A stretch of 50,779 nt of DNA from Jatrophihabitans sp. GTDB taxonomy: Bacteria > Actinomycetota > Actinomycetes > Mycobacteriales > Jatrophihabitantaceae. Under the pieces are notes generated by a model. The model ran no database searches. It was not told the origin of the DNA and saw nothing but the letters and a program-made list of their open reading frames with translations. Of this stretch, positions 33,273-42,240 are shown in pieces (within the stretch, counting starts at the first letter, position 1; each line of letters opens with the position of its first letter). The stretch is from contig DASWNX010000034.1 of the NCBI GenBank assembly GCA_036399055.1, positions 1-50,779 of the forward strand. The letters are read 5' to 3'. The position numbers and the translations under genes were made by a program.

Positions 33273-34463
33273 TCAGCCGATGACGCCGGCGGCCCGCAGC
33301 TCAGCTTGCCGGTCAGCCGGGTACCCCAGCGCGGTCAACACCTCGTCGGTGTCGGCCCCGATCTCAGGCGGTGGCCCCGCCACGGTCGCCGGGGTGCCGC
33401 TGAAGCGGGGGACTGGTGTGGCCACCGGCACGCCGGCTACCTCCACGTAGGACCCGCGAGCCTGGTTGTGCGGATAGTCCAGCGCCTCGGCCAGGGTCAG
33501 CACCGGCGCCACGCAGGCGTCCAGGCCGGCGAACAACGCCGCCCAGTCATCGCGCGGCCGGCGGGCGAAGACGCCGGCGAGCAGATCCGCCAGCTCGCCG
33601 GCGCGAGCCGGGTCCAGCGGCGACGGGGTGCTGTCCGGGTCCAGCCCGAGGGTGCGCACCACGAGGTCCCAGAACCTCGGCTCCAGCGCTCCCACCGCGA
33701 CGTATCGGCCGTCGGAGCAGGCGTAGCAGCGGTAGTGGGGGGCGCCGCCGTCGAAGATGTTGGCCTCGCGCTCGTCGCGCCACAGCCCATGGCCGTGCAA
33801 GGTCCGCACCATCGTCGCCAGGTAGGCGGCCCCGTCGACCATCGAGGCGTCGACCACCTGGCCGGCGCCGGTGGACCGGGCGCTGAGCACCGCGGCCAGC
33901 AGCCCGACCGCCAGCGACATCGCGCCGCCGCCGAAGTCACCGACATAGTTGGCCGCCGGGATCGGCGGACCGGCTGCCGGGCCCATCCCGTGCAGCAGGC
34001 CCGAGACCGCGAGGTAGGTGATGTCGTGACCGGCGGTCAGCGCCAGCGGCCCCTCCTGCCCCCAGCCGGTCATCCGGCCGTACACCAGCCGGGGGTTGCG
34101 GGCCAGCCCCTGCGCCGGTCCGATCCCGAGCCGCTCGGCCACCCCGGGCCGAAAACCCTCGATCAGCACGTCGACCTCGGCCATCAGGTCCAGGGCCACC
34201 GCCGCGCCGGCCGGCTGGCGCAGATCGACCGCCACCGACTTGCGACCGCGGCCCAGCGGGCCCGCCGGCCCGAGCAACGTCGACAGCGGATCGGCGCCCG
34301 GAGTCCTCCGGTCGATCCGGATCACCTCGGCGCCCAGGTCAGCCAAGAGCATGCCGAGGAACGGCACCGGCCCGATCGCGGGCAACTCCAGGATGCGGAT
34401 GCCGTTCAGCGGGCCGGGCGCCGGGCTCGCCGGCGCCTGGGCGCCGGGCGGGCCCGAACTCAC
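33273..34463 (-). CDS. CaiB/BaiF family CoA transferase, alpha-methylacyl-CoA racemase-like
   Basis: A 396-residue class III CoA-transferase fold. The N-terminus has GIRILELPAIGPVPFLGMLL and DLGAEVIRIDRR; GRMTGWGQEGPLALTAGHDI then TYLAVSG is the hallmark of alpha-methylacyl-CoA racemases, with the catalytic Asp in GHDI. It would interconvert 2R and 2S methyl-branched acyl-CoAs so that they can enter beta-oxidation. The GTG start at 34463 overlaps the stop of the fadB-type gene, so it is the third gene of a beta-oxidation operon. This context supports the racemase reading over formyl-CoA transferase. Confidence 0.9.
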   Translation of the reverse strand: MSSGPPGAQAPASPAPGPLNGIRILELPAIGPVPFLGMLLADLGAEVIRIDRRTPGADPLSTLLGPAGPLGRGRKSVAVDLRQPAGAAVALDLMAEVDVLIEGFRPGVAERLGIGPAQGLARNPRLVYGRMTGWGQEGPLALTAGHDITYLAVSGLLHGMGPAAGPPIPAANYVGDFGGGAMSLAVGLLAAVLSARSTGAGQVVDASMVDGAAYLATMVRTLHGHGLWRDEREANIFDGGAPHYRCYACSDGRYVAVGALEPRFWDLVVRTLGLDPDSTPSPLDPARAGELADLLAGVFARRPRDDWAALFAGLDACVAPVLTLAEALDYPHNQARGSYVEVAGVPVATPVPRFSGTPATVAGPPPEIGADTDEVLTALGYPADRQAELRAAGVIG

Positions 34464-36634
34464 AAGGTCTCGCCGTTCTCGGCCTTCTTGACCAGCAGCG
34501 GCGGGGGGCTGAACCGGTCGCCGTAGCGCGCGGCCAGCTGTTCGGCGCGGGCGAGGAATCCCGCGACCCCGTCACCGGTGCGCCCGCGGTAGCCGTTGAC
34601 GTACTGCAGCACGCCCCCGGTCCAGGGTGGGAAGCCGATGCCCATGATCGAGCCGATGTTGGCGTCGGCGACCGTGGTGAGCACGCCTTCCTCCAGGCAG
34701 CGCACGGACTCTAGCGCCTCGGCGAACAGCATCCGCTCTCCGAGCTCGACCAGGTCCTGCTCGGCCGGGTCGCCGCGGACTTCGAACTCAGCGCCCAGGC
34801 CCGGCCAGAGCCCGACCCGCTCACCGGCGGAGTCGTAGTCGTAGAAGCCCGCGCCCCGGAGCCGGCCCGGACGCTGCAGGGCCAGCATCCGGTCCACCAC
34901 CGCCTCGCCGGGATGGGAGGCCAACGTGCCGCCGGAGGCCTGCAGCGCCGCCCGGCTCTCGTCCCGGATCTTGGCGAACAGCTCCATGTTGAGCTCGTCG
35001 GCCAGCTGCAGCGCCCCGACCGGGTAGCCGGCCTGGGTGGTGGCCTGCTCGATGGTGGCCGGGTGCACGCCCTCGCCGAGCATGGCCAGCGCCTCGTTGA
35101 CGAAGGTGCCGATCACCCGGCTGGTGAAGAAGCCGCGGCTGTCCTGAACGACGATCGGGGTCTTCTTGACCTGCCGGGCGAAGTCCAGGGCCCGCGCGAG
35201 CGCCGAGTCAGAGGTCTGCTCGCCCCGGATGATCTCCAGCAGCGGCAGCTTGTCGACCGGTGAGAAGAAGTGCAGGCCTATGAAGTCCTGCCGCCGGGTG
35301 ACGCCCTCGGCCAGCGAGGTGATCGGCAGCGTGGAGGTGTTGGAGCCGAGCAGCGCGTCCGGCGCGACCACCGGCTCGACCTCGGCGAGCACCTGGTGCT
35401 TGAGCCGGAGGTTCTCATACACCGCCTCGATGACCAGATCACAGCCGGCCAGATCGGCCACCGAATCGGTCGGCGTGATCCGGGCCAGCACCTGATCGCG
35501 CTCGTCACTGGTCAGCTTGCCGCGCGAGACGGCCTTGTCCAGCAGCTTGCGGGAGTAGTCCTTGCCCTTCTCGGCGGCCGCCGCCGAGACGTCGCGCAGC
35601 ACCACCTCGATGCCGTTGCGCGCCGCCACGTAGGCGATTCCGGCGCCCATCATGCCGGCGCCGAGCACCGCGACCCGGCTGACCAGCCGGGGCGGGAAGC
35701 CGGCCGGCCGGCTCGCGCCGGAGTTGATCGAGTTCAGGTCGAACCAGAACGCCTTGATCATGTTCTTGCTGACCTGCCCGCGTGCCAGGTCGGTGAGGTA
35801 GCGGGTCTCAATCCGCAGCGCGGTGTCGATGTCGACCTGGCTGCCTTCCACCGCCGCGGCCAGGATGTGGTGCGGCGCCGGCATCGGCGCTCCCTTGAGC
35901 TGCTTGCGCAGGTTGGCGGGAAAGGCCGGCAGCATCGCCGCGAACGACGGGTTGGCCGGGGTGCCGCCGGGGATCTTGTGCCCCTTGCGGTCCCACGGCT
36001 GGGCCGGCTCGGGATTGGCCGCGATCCAGCGCCGGGCGGCGGCCAGCAGCTCCTCGGGGCTGCTGGCCAGCTCATCGACGATGCCGGTCTCGACAGCCTC
36101 GGCCGGGCGCAGCCGCTGGCCCTTGAGCAGCAGCTTGGTCAGCGCGTCGGCGATGCCGAGCATCCGGACCGTCCGGACCACCCCGCCGCCGCCGGGCATC
36201 AGGCCGAGGGTTACCTCGGGCAGGCCGTACTGGCTGTCCGGGCGGTCCAGCGCGACCCGGTGGTGGCAGGCCAGCGCGATCTCCAGCCCGCCCCCCAGGG
36301 CGGTGCCGTTCAGCGCCGCCACGACCGGCCGGGGATAGGTCTCCAGCCGGCGCAGCTCGGCCTTGACCTTCTCGGCGGCGGCGAAGAACTCCGCCGCGGT
36401 GTCGTCGGTGACCTGGCTGAGCAGCCGCAGGTCCCCGCCGGCGAAGAAGGTGTTCTTGGCCGAGGTCAGGATCACGCCGCTGATGGCGTCCTGCTCGGCG
36501 TAGAGCTGGTCGACGACCTGCACCAGGGAGTCCTGGAAGGCGGCGTTCATGGTGTTGGCGCGCTGCTCGGGGTCATCCATCGTCAGCGTCAGGATGCCGT
36601 CGGCGTCGAGGTCCCACGTGATCATGCCGGTCAT
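34460..36634 (-). CDS. fadB: Trifunctional-type enoyl-CoA hydratase / 3-hydroxyacyl-CoA dehydrogenase (FadB/FadJ)
   Basis: A 724-residue fusion that carries out steps 2 and 3 of beta-oxidation. Residues 1-200 are crotonase-like, with SAKNTFFAGGDLRLL and ALNGTALGGGLEIALACHHR. Residues about 320-500 are the NAD-binding dehydrogenase, with AVLGAGMMGAGIAYVAARNG, and FIGLHFFSPVDKLPLLEII. The C-terminal dehydrogenase domain follows. The start at 36634 is chosen because this ATG overlaps the thiolase stop (TGATG); an upstream extension of 16 residues would lie inside fadA. It probably forms a complex with the thiolase made from the adjoining gene. Confidence 0.94.
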   Translation of the reverse strand: MTGMITWDLDADGILTLTMDDPEQRANTMNAAFQDSLVQVVDQLYAEQDAISGVILTSAKNTFFAGGDLRLLSQVTDDTAAEFFAAAEKVKAELRRLETYPRPVVAALNGTALGGGLEIALACHHRVALDRPDSQYGLPEVTLGLMPGGGGVVRTVRMLGIADALTKLLLKGQRLRPAEAVETGIVDELASSPEELLAAARRWIAANPEPAQPWDRKGHKIPGGTPANPSFAAMLPAFPANLRKQLKGAPMPAPHHILAAAVEGSQVDIDTALRIETRYLTDLARGQVSKNMIKAFWFDLNSINSGASRPAGFPPRLVSRVAVLGAGMMGAGIAYVAARNGIEVVLRDVSAAAAEKGKDYSRKLLDKAVSRGKLTSDERDQVLARITPTDSVADLAGCDLVIEAVYENLRLKHQVLAEVEPVVAPDALLGSNTSTLPITSLAEGVTRRQDFIGLHFFSPVDKLPLLEIIRGEQTSDSALARALDFARQVKKTPIVVQDSRGFFTSRVIGTFVNEALAMLGEGVHPATIEQATTQAGYPVGALQLADELNMELFAKIRDESRAALQASGGTLASHPGEAVVDRMLALQRPGRLRGAGFYDYDSAGERVGLWPGLGAEFEVRGDPAEQDLVELGERMLFAEALESVRCLEEGVLTTVADANIGSIMGIGFPPWTGGVLQYVNGYRGRTGDGVAGFLARAEQLAARYGDRFSPPPLLVKKAENGETL

Positions 36635-37848
36635 CAGACGCGCTCCACAATCGTCGCCACGCCCATGCCGCCGCCCACGCACAGGGTGGCCAGGCCATAG
36701 CGCTGGTCCCTGCGCTCCAGCTCGTCGATCAGGGTCGAGAGGATGATGGTCCCGGTCGCGCCCAGCGGGTGGCCCAACGCGATCGCGCCGCCGTTGACGT
36801 TGACCTTCTCAGCCGGCACGTCCAGGTCACGCAGGAACTTCAGGACGACGGCGGCGAAGGCCTCGTTGACCTCGAACAACTCGATCTGGTCGATGCTCAG
36901 GCCGGCCTTGGCCAGCGCCTTGCTGGCGGCCGGAGCCGGTCCGGTCAGCATGATCGTCGGCTCCTGGGCCACCACGCCGGTGGACACGATGCGGGCCCGA
37001 GGGGTCAGGCCCAGATCGGCGCCGGCCTGCTCGCTGCCGATCAGCGTCAACGCCGCCCCGTCGACGATGCCCGAGGAGTTGCCGGCGGTGTGCACGTGGT
37101 TGATCCGTTCCACCCAGTGGTACTTCTGCTGGGCGACCGCGTCGAAGCCGCCCATCTGCCCCATCGCCTCGAACGAGGCCGGCAGCTTGCCCAGCGTCTC
37201 GACGGTGGTGCCGGGTCGCGGGAACTCGTCGTGGTCGAGCAGGGTCAACCCGCTGCGGTCGCGCACCGGGATCAGCGACCTGCTGAAGGCGCCGTTGGCC
37301 TGGGCCTTGGCGGCCTTGGTCTGGGAGTCCGCGGCGAAGGTGTCGACGTCCTCGCGGCTGAAGCCCTCGATGGTCGCGATCAGGTCGGCGCTGATGCCCT
37401 GGGGGACGAAGCTGGTGGCGTAGGAGGTCTCGGGGTCCGCCGCCCAGGCGCCGCCGTCAGAGCCCATCGGCACCCGCGACATCGACTCGACACCGCCGGC
37501 CAGCAGCAGGTCCTCCCAGCCGGAACGGACCTTCTGGGCGGCCAGGTTGACCGCCTCGAGTCCCGAGGCGCAGAACCGGTTGACCTGGATGCCCGCGCCT
37601 GAGGTGGTCAGGCCGGCGGCCAACGCGGCGGTGCGGGCGATCACCGAGCCCTGATCGCCGATCGGAGACACCACGCCGAGGATCACGTCCTCGATCCGGG
37701 CCGGGTCCAGGCCGGGGTTGCGCCGCTGGATCTCCTCGATCAGGCCGACCACCAGCGAGATCGGTTTGACCTCGTGCAGCGATCCGCTCTGCTTGCCCCT
37801 GCCTCGCGGGGTGCGAATCGCGTCGTAAACAAATGCCTCGGTGACCAT
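36634..37848 (-). CDS. fadA: Acetyl-CoA C-acyltransferase (thiolase) FadA
   Basis: A 404-residue thiolase performing the last step of beta-oxidation. The acyl-accepting Cys is in [15 protein letters not shown] near residue 92; the base His is in [15 protein letters not shown] and the second Cys in [11 protein letters not shown] at the C-terminus. It begins [20 protein letters not shown], the usual start. It is the first gene of the fadA-fadB-racemase operon, and a GTTACC-N4-GGTAAC palindrome sits 27 bp upstream. Confidence 0.95.
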   Translation of the reverse strand: MVTEAFVYDAIRTPRGRGKQSGSLHEVKPISLVVGLIEEIQRRNPGLDPARIEDVILGVVSPIGDQGSVIARTAALAAGLTTSGAGIQVNRFCASGLEAVNLAAQKVRSGWEDLLLAGGVESMSRVPMGSDGGAWAADPETSYATSFVPQGISADLIATIEGFSREDVDTFAADSQTKAAKAQANGAFSRSLIPVRDRSGLTLLDHDEFPRPGTTVETLGKLPASFEAMGQMGGFDAVAQQKYHWVERINHVHTAGNSSGIVDGAALTLIGSEQAGADLGLTPRARIVSTGVVAQEPTIMLTGPAPAASKALAKAGLSIDQIELFEVNEAFAAVVLKFLRDLDVPAEKVNVNGGAIALGHPLGATGTIILSTLIDELERRDQRYGLATLCVGGGMGVATIVERV

Positions 37849-37874
37849 GCCACGTCCTTCGAGCTTCGCGGGTA

Positions 37875-37890
37875 GTTACCCTACGGTAAC
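37875..37890. promoter_or_regulatory. Palindromic operator upstream of fadA
   Basis: GTTACC-CTAC-GGTAAC has perfect 6-bp arms, and CCGTC-N6-GACGG follows directly. The place, 27 bp before the fadA start, suits a TetR-family fatty-acid regulator. No such regulator is adjacent in the window. Confidence 0.6.
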
Positions 37891-38036
37891 CTGCCGTCCG
37901 TTCAGACGGAATCGTCCCGGTGGCCCTTTTGTCAACAGGGCTGCCGCTGGCGGATCAGTAGCGGCCCGCGACCGGCTACCGGCGCCGCCGGCTGAGACGT
38001 CCGACGCGTGGCGGGTTCGGTGCGAAGAGTCGCTGG

Positions 38037-38822
38037 TCAACCGGCAAGCAGGTCCGGCAGCAGGCCCAGGATCGCCTGCCAGGCGGCCGAGGCCGGATCG
38101 ATGACCCCGAAATGGCCGCCGGTGACCTCGATCAAGCTGGCGTCGTCGCCAGCCGCGCGGGCTGTCTGGACGTAGTCAGCGCTTTGGGAGAACGGCACCG
38201 TGTCATCGTCCGGGCTGTGCACGCAGCGAACCGGGACGCCCAGCGGCAGCTGGTGTCGCGGGCTGGCCAGCCGGTAGCGCTCGGGAACCTCGTCCGGCAT
38301 ACCGCCGAGCAGCGCGGGCACGGCCATGCTGCCCAGGCCGTCAGCAGCACCCTGGACCAGGTCAAGCACCCCGGCCTGCGCGATCACCCCGGTCAGCCTG
38401 ACGAGGGGAGCGCCACCGACGGCGGTGTCCGGCAGCTTCGGCCGCCCGGCGGCCCAGGTGGCCAAGTGCCCGCCGGCGGAGTGCCCGATCGCCACCACCC
38501 GGCCGAGGTCGAGGCCCAGCTCGGCCAACAGGTCGATCCCAGCCGCCACGTCGGCCATCGTGTTCGGCCAGCCACCGCCGTTGCCGACCCGGCGGTACTC
38601 CAGGTTCCAGGCGGCCCAACCCCGGGCGGCGAGGTCCGCGGCCAGCGGCGCGCCGAGATCTGCGCCGTACTGGGCCTTCCAGAACCCGCCGTGGATCACG
38701 ATCACGGTGCCCGGCCGCCGGCCGCCCGCAGGCAGGTGCAACTGGCCGTACTGGGACTCGTCGCTGCCGTAGCGGCGCCGGATGACGGCGGCGCCGGTCA
38801 GGGGGTGATCGGTGTCGTCCAC
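38037..38822 (-). CDS. Alpha/beta hydrolase (esterase, arylformamidase-like)
   Basis: A 261-residue hydrolase of the group used as esterase or kynurenine formamidase. VIVIHGGFWKAQYG carries the oxyanion HGGFW motif near residue 42, AIGHSAGGHLATWAA the nucleophile Ser, and HSPDDDTVPF with VTGGHFGVIDP the Asp and His of the triad. The GTG start at 38822 (VDDTDHPLTG) is chosen because CAGACT, a likely -10, lies 7 bases upstream and the open frame beyond is arginine-rich and repetitive. Substrate unknown. It is divergent from the phosphodiesterase gene. Confidence 0.88.
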   Translation of the reverse strand: MDDTDHPLTGAAVIRRRYGSDESQYGQLHLPAGGRRPGTVIVIHGGFWKAQYGADLGAPLAADLAARGWAAWNLEYRRVGNGGGWPNTMADVAAGIDLLAELGLDLGRVVAIGHSAGGHLATWAAGRPKLPDTAVGGAPLVRLTGVIAQAGVLDLVQGAADGLGSMAVPALLGGMPDEVPERYRLASPRHQLPLGVPVRCVHSPDDDTVPFSQSADYVQTARAAGDDASLIEVTGGHFGVIDPASAAWQAILGLLPDLLAG

Positions 38823-38829
38823 GGCCGTC

Positions 38830-38835
38830 AGTCTG
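38830..38835 (-). promoter_or_regulatory. Likely -10 of a leaderless hydrolase transcript
   Basis: On the minus strand CAGACT is followed by 7 bases and the GTG ending at 38822. Confidence 0.35.
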
Positions 38836-38928
38836 CCCTGCGGGTCCCGGCGGCGGCTGTGGTCCCGGCTGCGGCTGCGGGCTTGGCTGCGCTGTGGCCC
38901 CCGGCTGCGCTGTGCGAGGCTGGTGGGC

Positions 38929-39420
38929 ATGAGGGTGGCCGTGCTGTCTGACACCCACGCGCCCCGGTACTGGAAGTCCTGCCCGCCGCCGGTCGCGCGG
39001 CTGCTGGAGCACGTCGAGGTGATCCTGCACGCCGGTGACGTCTGCACCCCGGTCGTGCTCGACGAGCTGTCGGCGTGGGCGCCGGTGCACGCGGTGCGCG
39101 GCAACAACGACGGCCCGGACGTGGCCGATTGGGGCGCCCCGGACACCCTGGAGCTGGAGCTGGCCGGCCTGCCGGTGGCGATGGTCCACGACAGCGGCGC
39201 GAGGGCCGGCCGGCCGGCCCGGCTGCGGCGCCGGTTTCCCGACGCCAAGCTGGTGGTGTTCGGGCACTCGCACATTCCGCTGAACGAGGTGCACGACGGT
39301 CAGCGGATCTTCAATCCCGGCTCACCCACAGACAAGCGCCGCCAACCCCGAGGCACCGTCGGCCTGCTGCTCATCGAAGACGGCGAGCTGGTTCAGGCCG
39401 ATCTCGTGGCGGTGACCTGA
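38929..39420 (+). CDS. Metallophosphoesterase (YfcE/MJ0936 family)
   Basis: A 163-residue single-domain phosphodiesterase. All metal-binding blocks are present: VLSDTHAPRY at residue 6, ILHAGDVCTP, VRGNNDGPD and VVFGHSHIPLNE near residue 118, with FNPGSPTDKRR at the end. Relatives need manganese and cleave phosphodiesters of unknown cellular origin. The start at 38929 (MRVAVLSDTH) is the conserved one; upstream sequence is a run of CGGCTGCGG-like words and is unlikely to be coding. Confidence 0.93.
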   Translation: MRVAVLSDTHAPRYWKSCPPPVARLLEHVEVILHAGDVCTPVVLDELSAWAPVHAVRGNNDGPDVADWGAPDTLELELAGLPVAMVHDSGARAGRPARLRRRFPDAKLVVFGHSHIPLNEVHDGQRIFNPGSPTDKRRQPRGTVGLLLIEDGELVQADLVAVT

Positions 39421-39515
39421 CCTACGGCGACTGCTGGCCCGGGCCGAGGGGATCGCTCGCCGGTTCGCCTGAGACTCCTTAGTTCATCGAACAGCCCAGA
39501 CCACGCCTATCCGGC

Positions 39516-39543
39516 TTGACGCGTGCCGATATGGGAATATGAT
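39516..39543 (+). promoter_or_regulatory. Strong promoter of the ArsR operon, leaderless
   Basis: TTGACG (39516-39521), 16-bp spacer, TATGAT (39538-39543), then 6 bases to the ATG at 39550. This is the best consensus promoter in the window and indicates a leaderless mRNA. It has the same geometry as the promoter before 21313. Confidence 0.75.
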
Positions 39544-39549
39544 TGCGCC

Positions 39550-39891
39550 ATGGCACGCGCAGCGACGACGTCGGACGTCTTCAACGCGATCGCCGAGCCG
39601 CAGCGCCGGCAGATCCTGGTGCTGCTTCGGGCGGGTGAGTGGCCAGTCACCGAGTTGGCCAAGGAGCTGGGGATGACCCAGCCGGGGGCGTCCAAGCACT
39701 TGCGGGTGCTCCGGGAGGTCGGACTGGTGCGGGACCGCAAGGCAGGCAAGCAACGCCTGTATGGCCTTGACGCCCGCGGGCTGCGACCGATTCACGAGTG
39801 GACCGACGGGTTCGAGCGGTTCTGGAACCAGAGTTTCGACCGGCTGGACGAGTACGTGCAGGACCTCAAGCAGGCAAGGCAGAAGGAGTAG
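39550..39891 (+). CDS. ArsR-family transcriptional regulator
   Basis: A 113-residue winged-HTH repressor: DVFNAIAEPQRRQILVLLRA, then WPVTELAKELGMTQPGASKH LRVLREVGLV-type recognition helix. No cysteine pair for metals is visible, so it is of the non-metal ArsR type normally found with SRPBCC proteins. The start at 39550 fits the promoter spacing; an in-frame ATG at 39523 lies upstream of the -10. It is the first gene of an ArsR-SRPBCC-RibD_C operon and probably autoregulates. Confidence 0.92.
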   Translation: MARAATTSDVFNAIAEPQRRQILVLLRAGEWPVTELAKELGMTQPGASKHLRVLREVGLVRDRKAGKQRLYGLDARGLRPIHEWTDGFERFWNQSFDRLDEYVQDLKQARQKE

Positions 39892-39894
39892 CTG

Positions 39895-40401
39895 ATGAGC
39901 GCGACAGGACGACAAGCGCCGGCGCGGTCCGCGACGGCCGACCGCGAGATCGTGATCTCCCGAGCCATCAGCGCCCCGCGCGAGTTGGTGTTCAAGGCGT
40001 TCACCGAGGTGCGGCACCTGTCGCGGTGGTGGGGGCCGGAGGGGTTCACCACCACCACGCGGGCGTTCGAGTTCGGCGTCGGCGGGGCGTGGGACTTCGT
40101 GATGCACGGACCGGACGGGACGGACTACCAGGAGTGGATCACCTGGACCGAGATCACCCCACTGGAGCGGATCGCGATGCTGCACGGTGAGTCCCGCGGC
40201 GACCCGAACGCCTTCGAGTCGGTCTTGACGTTCGCGGCCGACGGAGCGGCGACCCGGATCCAGATGCGCACGGTGTTCCCCACCAAGCAGCTGCGCGACG
40301 AGGCGGTCGAGAAGTACCACGCGATCGAGGGCGCCCAGCAGACCCTGGGCAACCTGGCTGCCTACGTCATCGAACTCGTTCGCAAGACAGCTGAGGGCTG
40401 A
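39895..40401 (+). CDS. SRPBCC family protein (AHSA1-like)
   Basis: A 168-residue START-like domain: VISRAISAPRELVFKAFTEV, HLSRWWGPEGFTTTTRAFEF, GGAWDFVMHGPDGTDYQEWI, the standard AHSA1 pattern. It forms a ligand-binding cavity for a hydrophobic molecule; the ligand is unknown. Its ATG is 3 bp after the ArsR stop and its TGA shares a base with the next ATG (TGATG), so all three genes are coupled. ArsR/SRPBCC pairs are a common actinobacterial unit in which the SRPBCC gene is a target of the regulator. Confidence 0.9.
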   Translation: MSATGRQAPARSATADREIVISRAISAPRELVFKAFTEVRHLSRWWGPEGFTTTTRAFEFGVGGAWDFVMHGPDGTDYQEWITWTEITPLERIAMLHGESRGDPNAFESVLTFAADGAATRIQMRTVFPTKQLRDEAVEKYHAIEGAQQTLGNLAAYVIELVRKTAEG

Positions 40402-41021
40402 TGACCGGAAAGGTCTTCTTCAGCGTGACGATGTCGCTGGACGGGTTCATCGCGCCCGGGTCCCTCGGGGAGTTGATGGGGCAGCAGTGGATGGAACTGC
40501 AGCAGTGGGTCTTCTCGCAGCGGTTCTTCCGGGAGAACCTCAAGCTCGGCGAAGGCGGCGAGGAGGGGCGCGACAACGACATCGTGCGGGAGACGCATCT
40601 GCGCACCGGCGCGTGCGTGATGGGCAAGCGCATGTTCGACGCCGGCGAGCAGATGTGGCCGGAGGAGGCGCCGTTCCACACGCCGGTCTTCGTCGTGACG
40701 CATTCCAAGCGCGACCCCTGGCAGCGGCCGGGCGGCACCACGTTCCACTTCGTCAACGACGGCATCGAGTCCGCGCTGCGCCAGGCCCGCGAGGCCGCCG
40801 GCGACCGGGACGTCCGCATCGCCGGCGGCGGCGCGACGATCCTGCAATACCTCAACGCCGGCCTGGTCGATGAGTTCACGATCGCGCTCTCACCCGTGCT
40901 GTTCGGTTCCGGGATCCGCCTGTTCGAGGGCGTGGACGCGAGCCGCGTGGCCCTGGAGCAGATCCGCTCGGAGCCGACGCAGCGGGTGACCCACCTGACC
41001 TACGCAGTCCGGGAACGGTGA
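40401..41021 (+). CDS. Dihydrofolate reductase / RibD C-terminal family protein
   Basis: A 206-residue reductase-fold protein: KVFFSVTMSLDGFIAPG at the N-terminus, VMGKRMFDAGEQMWPEEAPF, FVVTHSKRDPW, DRDVRIAGGGATILQYLNAG and DEFTIALSPVLFGSGIRLFE. These match the RibD_C-type NADPH-dependent reductases often annotated as YwjB-like dihydrofolate reductases. It is unlikely to be the housekeeping enzyme. It is the third gene of the ArsR operon and convergent with hutI. Confidence 0.92.
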   Translation: MTGKVFFSVTMSLDGFIAPGSLGELMGQQWMELQQWVFSQRFFRENLKLGEGGEEGRDNDIVRETHLRTGACVMGKRMFDAGEQMWPEEAPFHTPVFVVTHSKRDPWQRPGGTTFHFVNDGIESALRQAREAAGDRDVRIAGGGATILQYLNAGLVDEFTIALSPVLFGSGIRLFEGVDASRVALEQIRSEPTQRVTHLTYAVRER

Positions 41022-41076
41022 CCGTCTCGACCTCAGCGCTCCCCGCCAAGGCCGGCAGCGCGCTGAGATCCTTCGA

Positions 41077-42240
41077 CTACTCCTGGCAGCCCTCGCCAGA
41101 CCAAGCCGTGCCGCCGATCCAGACCTGCCGGATCAGCGGCACGCCCGGCCGGTAGGCCAGGTGCAGGTAGCTCGGGGCGTCCAGCGCCACCAGGTCTGCT
41201 CGCATGCCTACCGCCAGCCGGCCGATGTCGTCGCGGCGCAGCGCCTGGGCGCCGCCGGCGGTTGCGGCGTAGACCGCCTCGGCCGGGGTCATCCGCATCT
41301 CGCGGACGGCCAGCGCGATCGCCAGCGGCATCGAGGTGGAGAACCCGGAGCCGGGGTTGCAGTCGGTGGCCAGCGCCACGACCGCGCCGGCGTCGAGCAG
41401 GCCGCGGGCGTCTGGGTAGGGCGAGCGGGTGGAGAACTCGACCAGCGGCAGCAGCGTGGCCACCGTCGACGAGCCGGCGAGAGCGTCGATGTCGGAGGCT
41501 GACAGGTGGGTGCAGTGGTCGGCGCTGGCGGCGTCGAGCTCGACGGCCAGCGCCACGCCGCCGCCGGCGCTCAGCTGGTTGGCGTGCAACCGGGGCGCCA
41601 ACCCGGCGGCCATGCCGGCCCGCAGCACCGCCCGGCTCTCGGCCACGTCGAAGGCGCCCTGCTCGCAGAACACGTCCACCCAGCGGGCGTGCGGCGCGCA
41701 CGCGTCGAGCATGGGCCCGCAGACCAAGTCGAGGTAGTCGCCCCGGTCGACGCCGGCCGGCACCACGTGGGCGCCGAGAAAGCTGACCTCGGACGTCTGC
41801 TCGGCGGCCAGCCGCACCGAGCGCTGCTCGGTGGCCACATCCAGGCCGTAGCCGGACTTGCACTCGAAGGTGGTCACCCCGGCGGCGTGCAGCTCGGCCG
41901 CCAGCCGGGCCAGGTTGGCCCGCAACTGCTCATCGGTCGCCGCCCGGGTCGCGGCCACCGTGGACCGGATGCCGCCTGCCGTATAGGGCTGGCCGGTCAT
42001 CCGGGCGGCGAACTCCTCGGCGCGGTCGCCGGCGAACACCAGGTGCGCGTGTGAGTCGACGAATCCCGGCAGGAGGCAACGCCCGCCCAGGTCGAGAGCG
42101 GTGTCGGCGGCCGGCGCCTGGGCGGCCGGGCCGATCCAGGCCAGCAGCCCGTCCTCGATCACCAGCGCGGCGTTGGAGATCTCGCCGAGTTCAGGGTCCT
42201 GGGTCGCCAGCAGCCCGATCCCGCTCAGCAGCAGGCTCAC
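41077..42240 (-). CDS. hutI: Imidazolonepropionase HutI
   Basis: HutI hydrolyses imidazolone propionate to formiminoglutamate, step 3 of histidine breakdown. The 387-residue product carries the metal-binding [20 protein letters not shown] near residue 61, [35 protein letters not shown] and [15 protein letters not shown], all HutI hallmarks. The GTG start at 42240 overlaps the stop of the glycosylase gene. HutU and HutH are 6.6 kb away on the same strand, so hutI is separated from them by several unrelated genes. Confidence 0.95.
   Translation of the reverse strand: MSLLLSGIGLLATQDPELGEISNAALVIEDGLLAWIGPAAQAPAADTALDLGGRCLLPGFVDSHAHLVFAGDRAEEFAARMTGQPYTAGGIRSTVAATRAATDEQLRANLARLAAELHAAGVTTFECKSGYGLDVATEQRSVRLAAEQTSEVSFLGAHVVPAGVDRGDYLDLVCGPMLDACAPHARWVDVFCEQGAFDVAESRAVLRAGMAAGLAPRLHANQLSAGGGVALAVELDAASADHCTHLSASDIDALAGSSTVATLLPLVEFSTRSPYPDARGLLDAGAVVALATDCNPGSGFSTSMPLAIALAVREMRMTPAEAVYAATAGGAQALRRDDIGRLAVGMRADLVALDAPSYLHLAYRPGVPLIRQVWIGGTAWSGEGCQE

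Noticed and set aside
33102-34526. Plus-strand open frame opposite the CaiB-type gene, and similar ones opposite the nucleotidase (7612-9459) and the fadB gene (35270-36700)
   Set aside because: All lie opposite clear enzymes and have the Arg/Gln/His/Gly-rich composition of antisense frames.
38823-39275. 150-residue N-terminal extension of the alpha/beta hydrolase
   Set aside because: The extension is repetitive, lies opposite the phosphodiesterase gene and its strong motifs, and a -10 sits right before the GTG at 38822.
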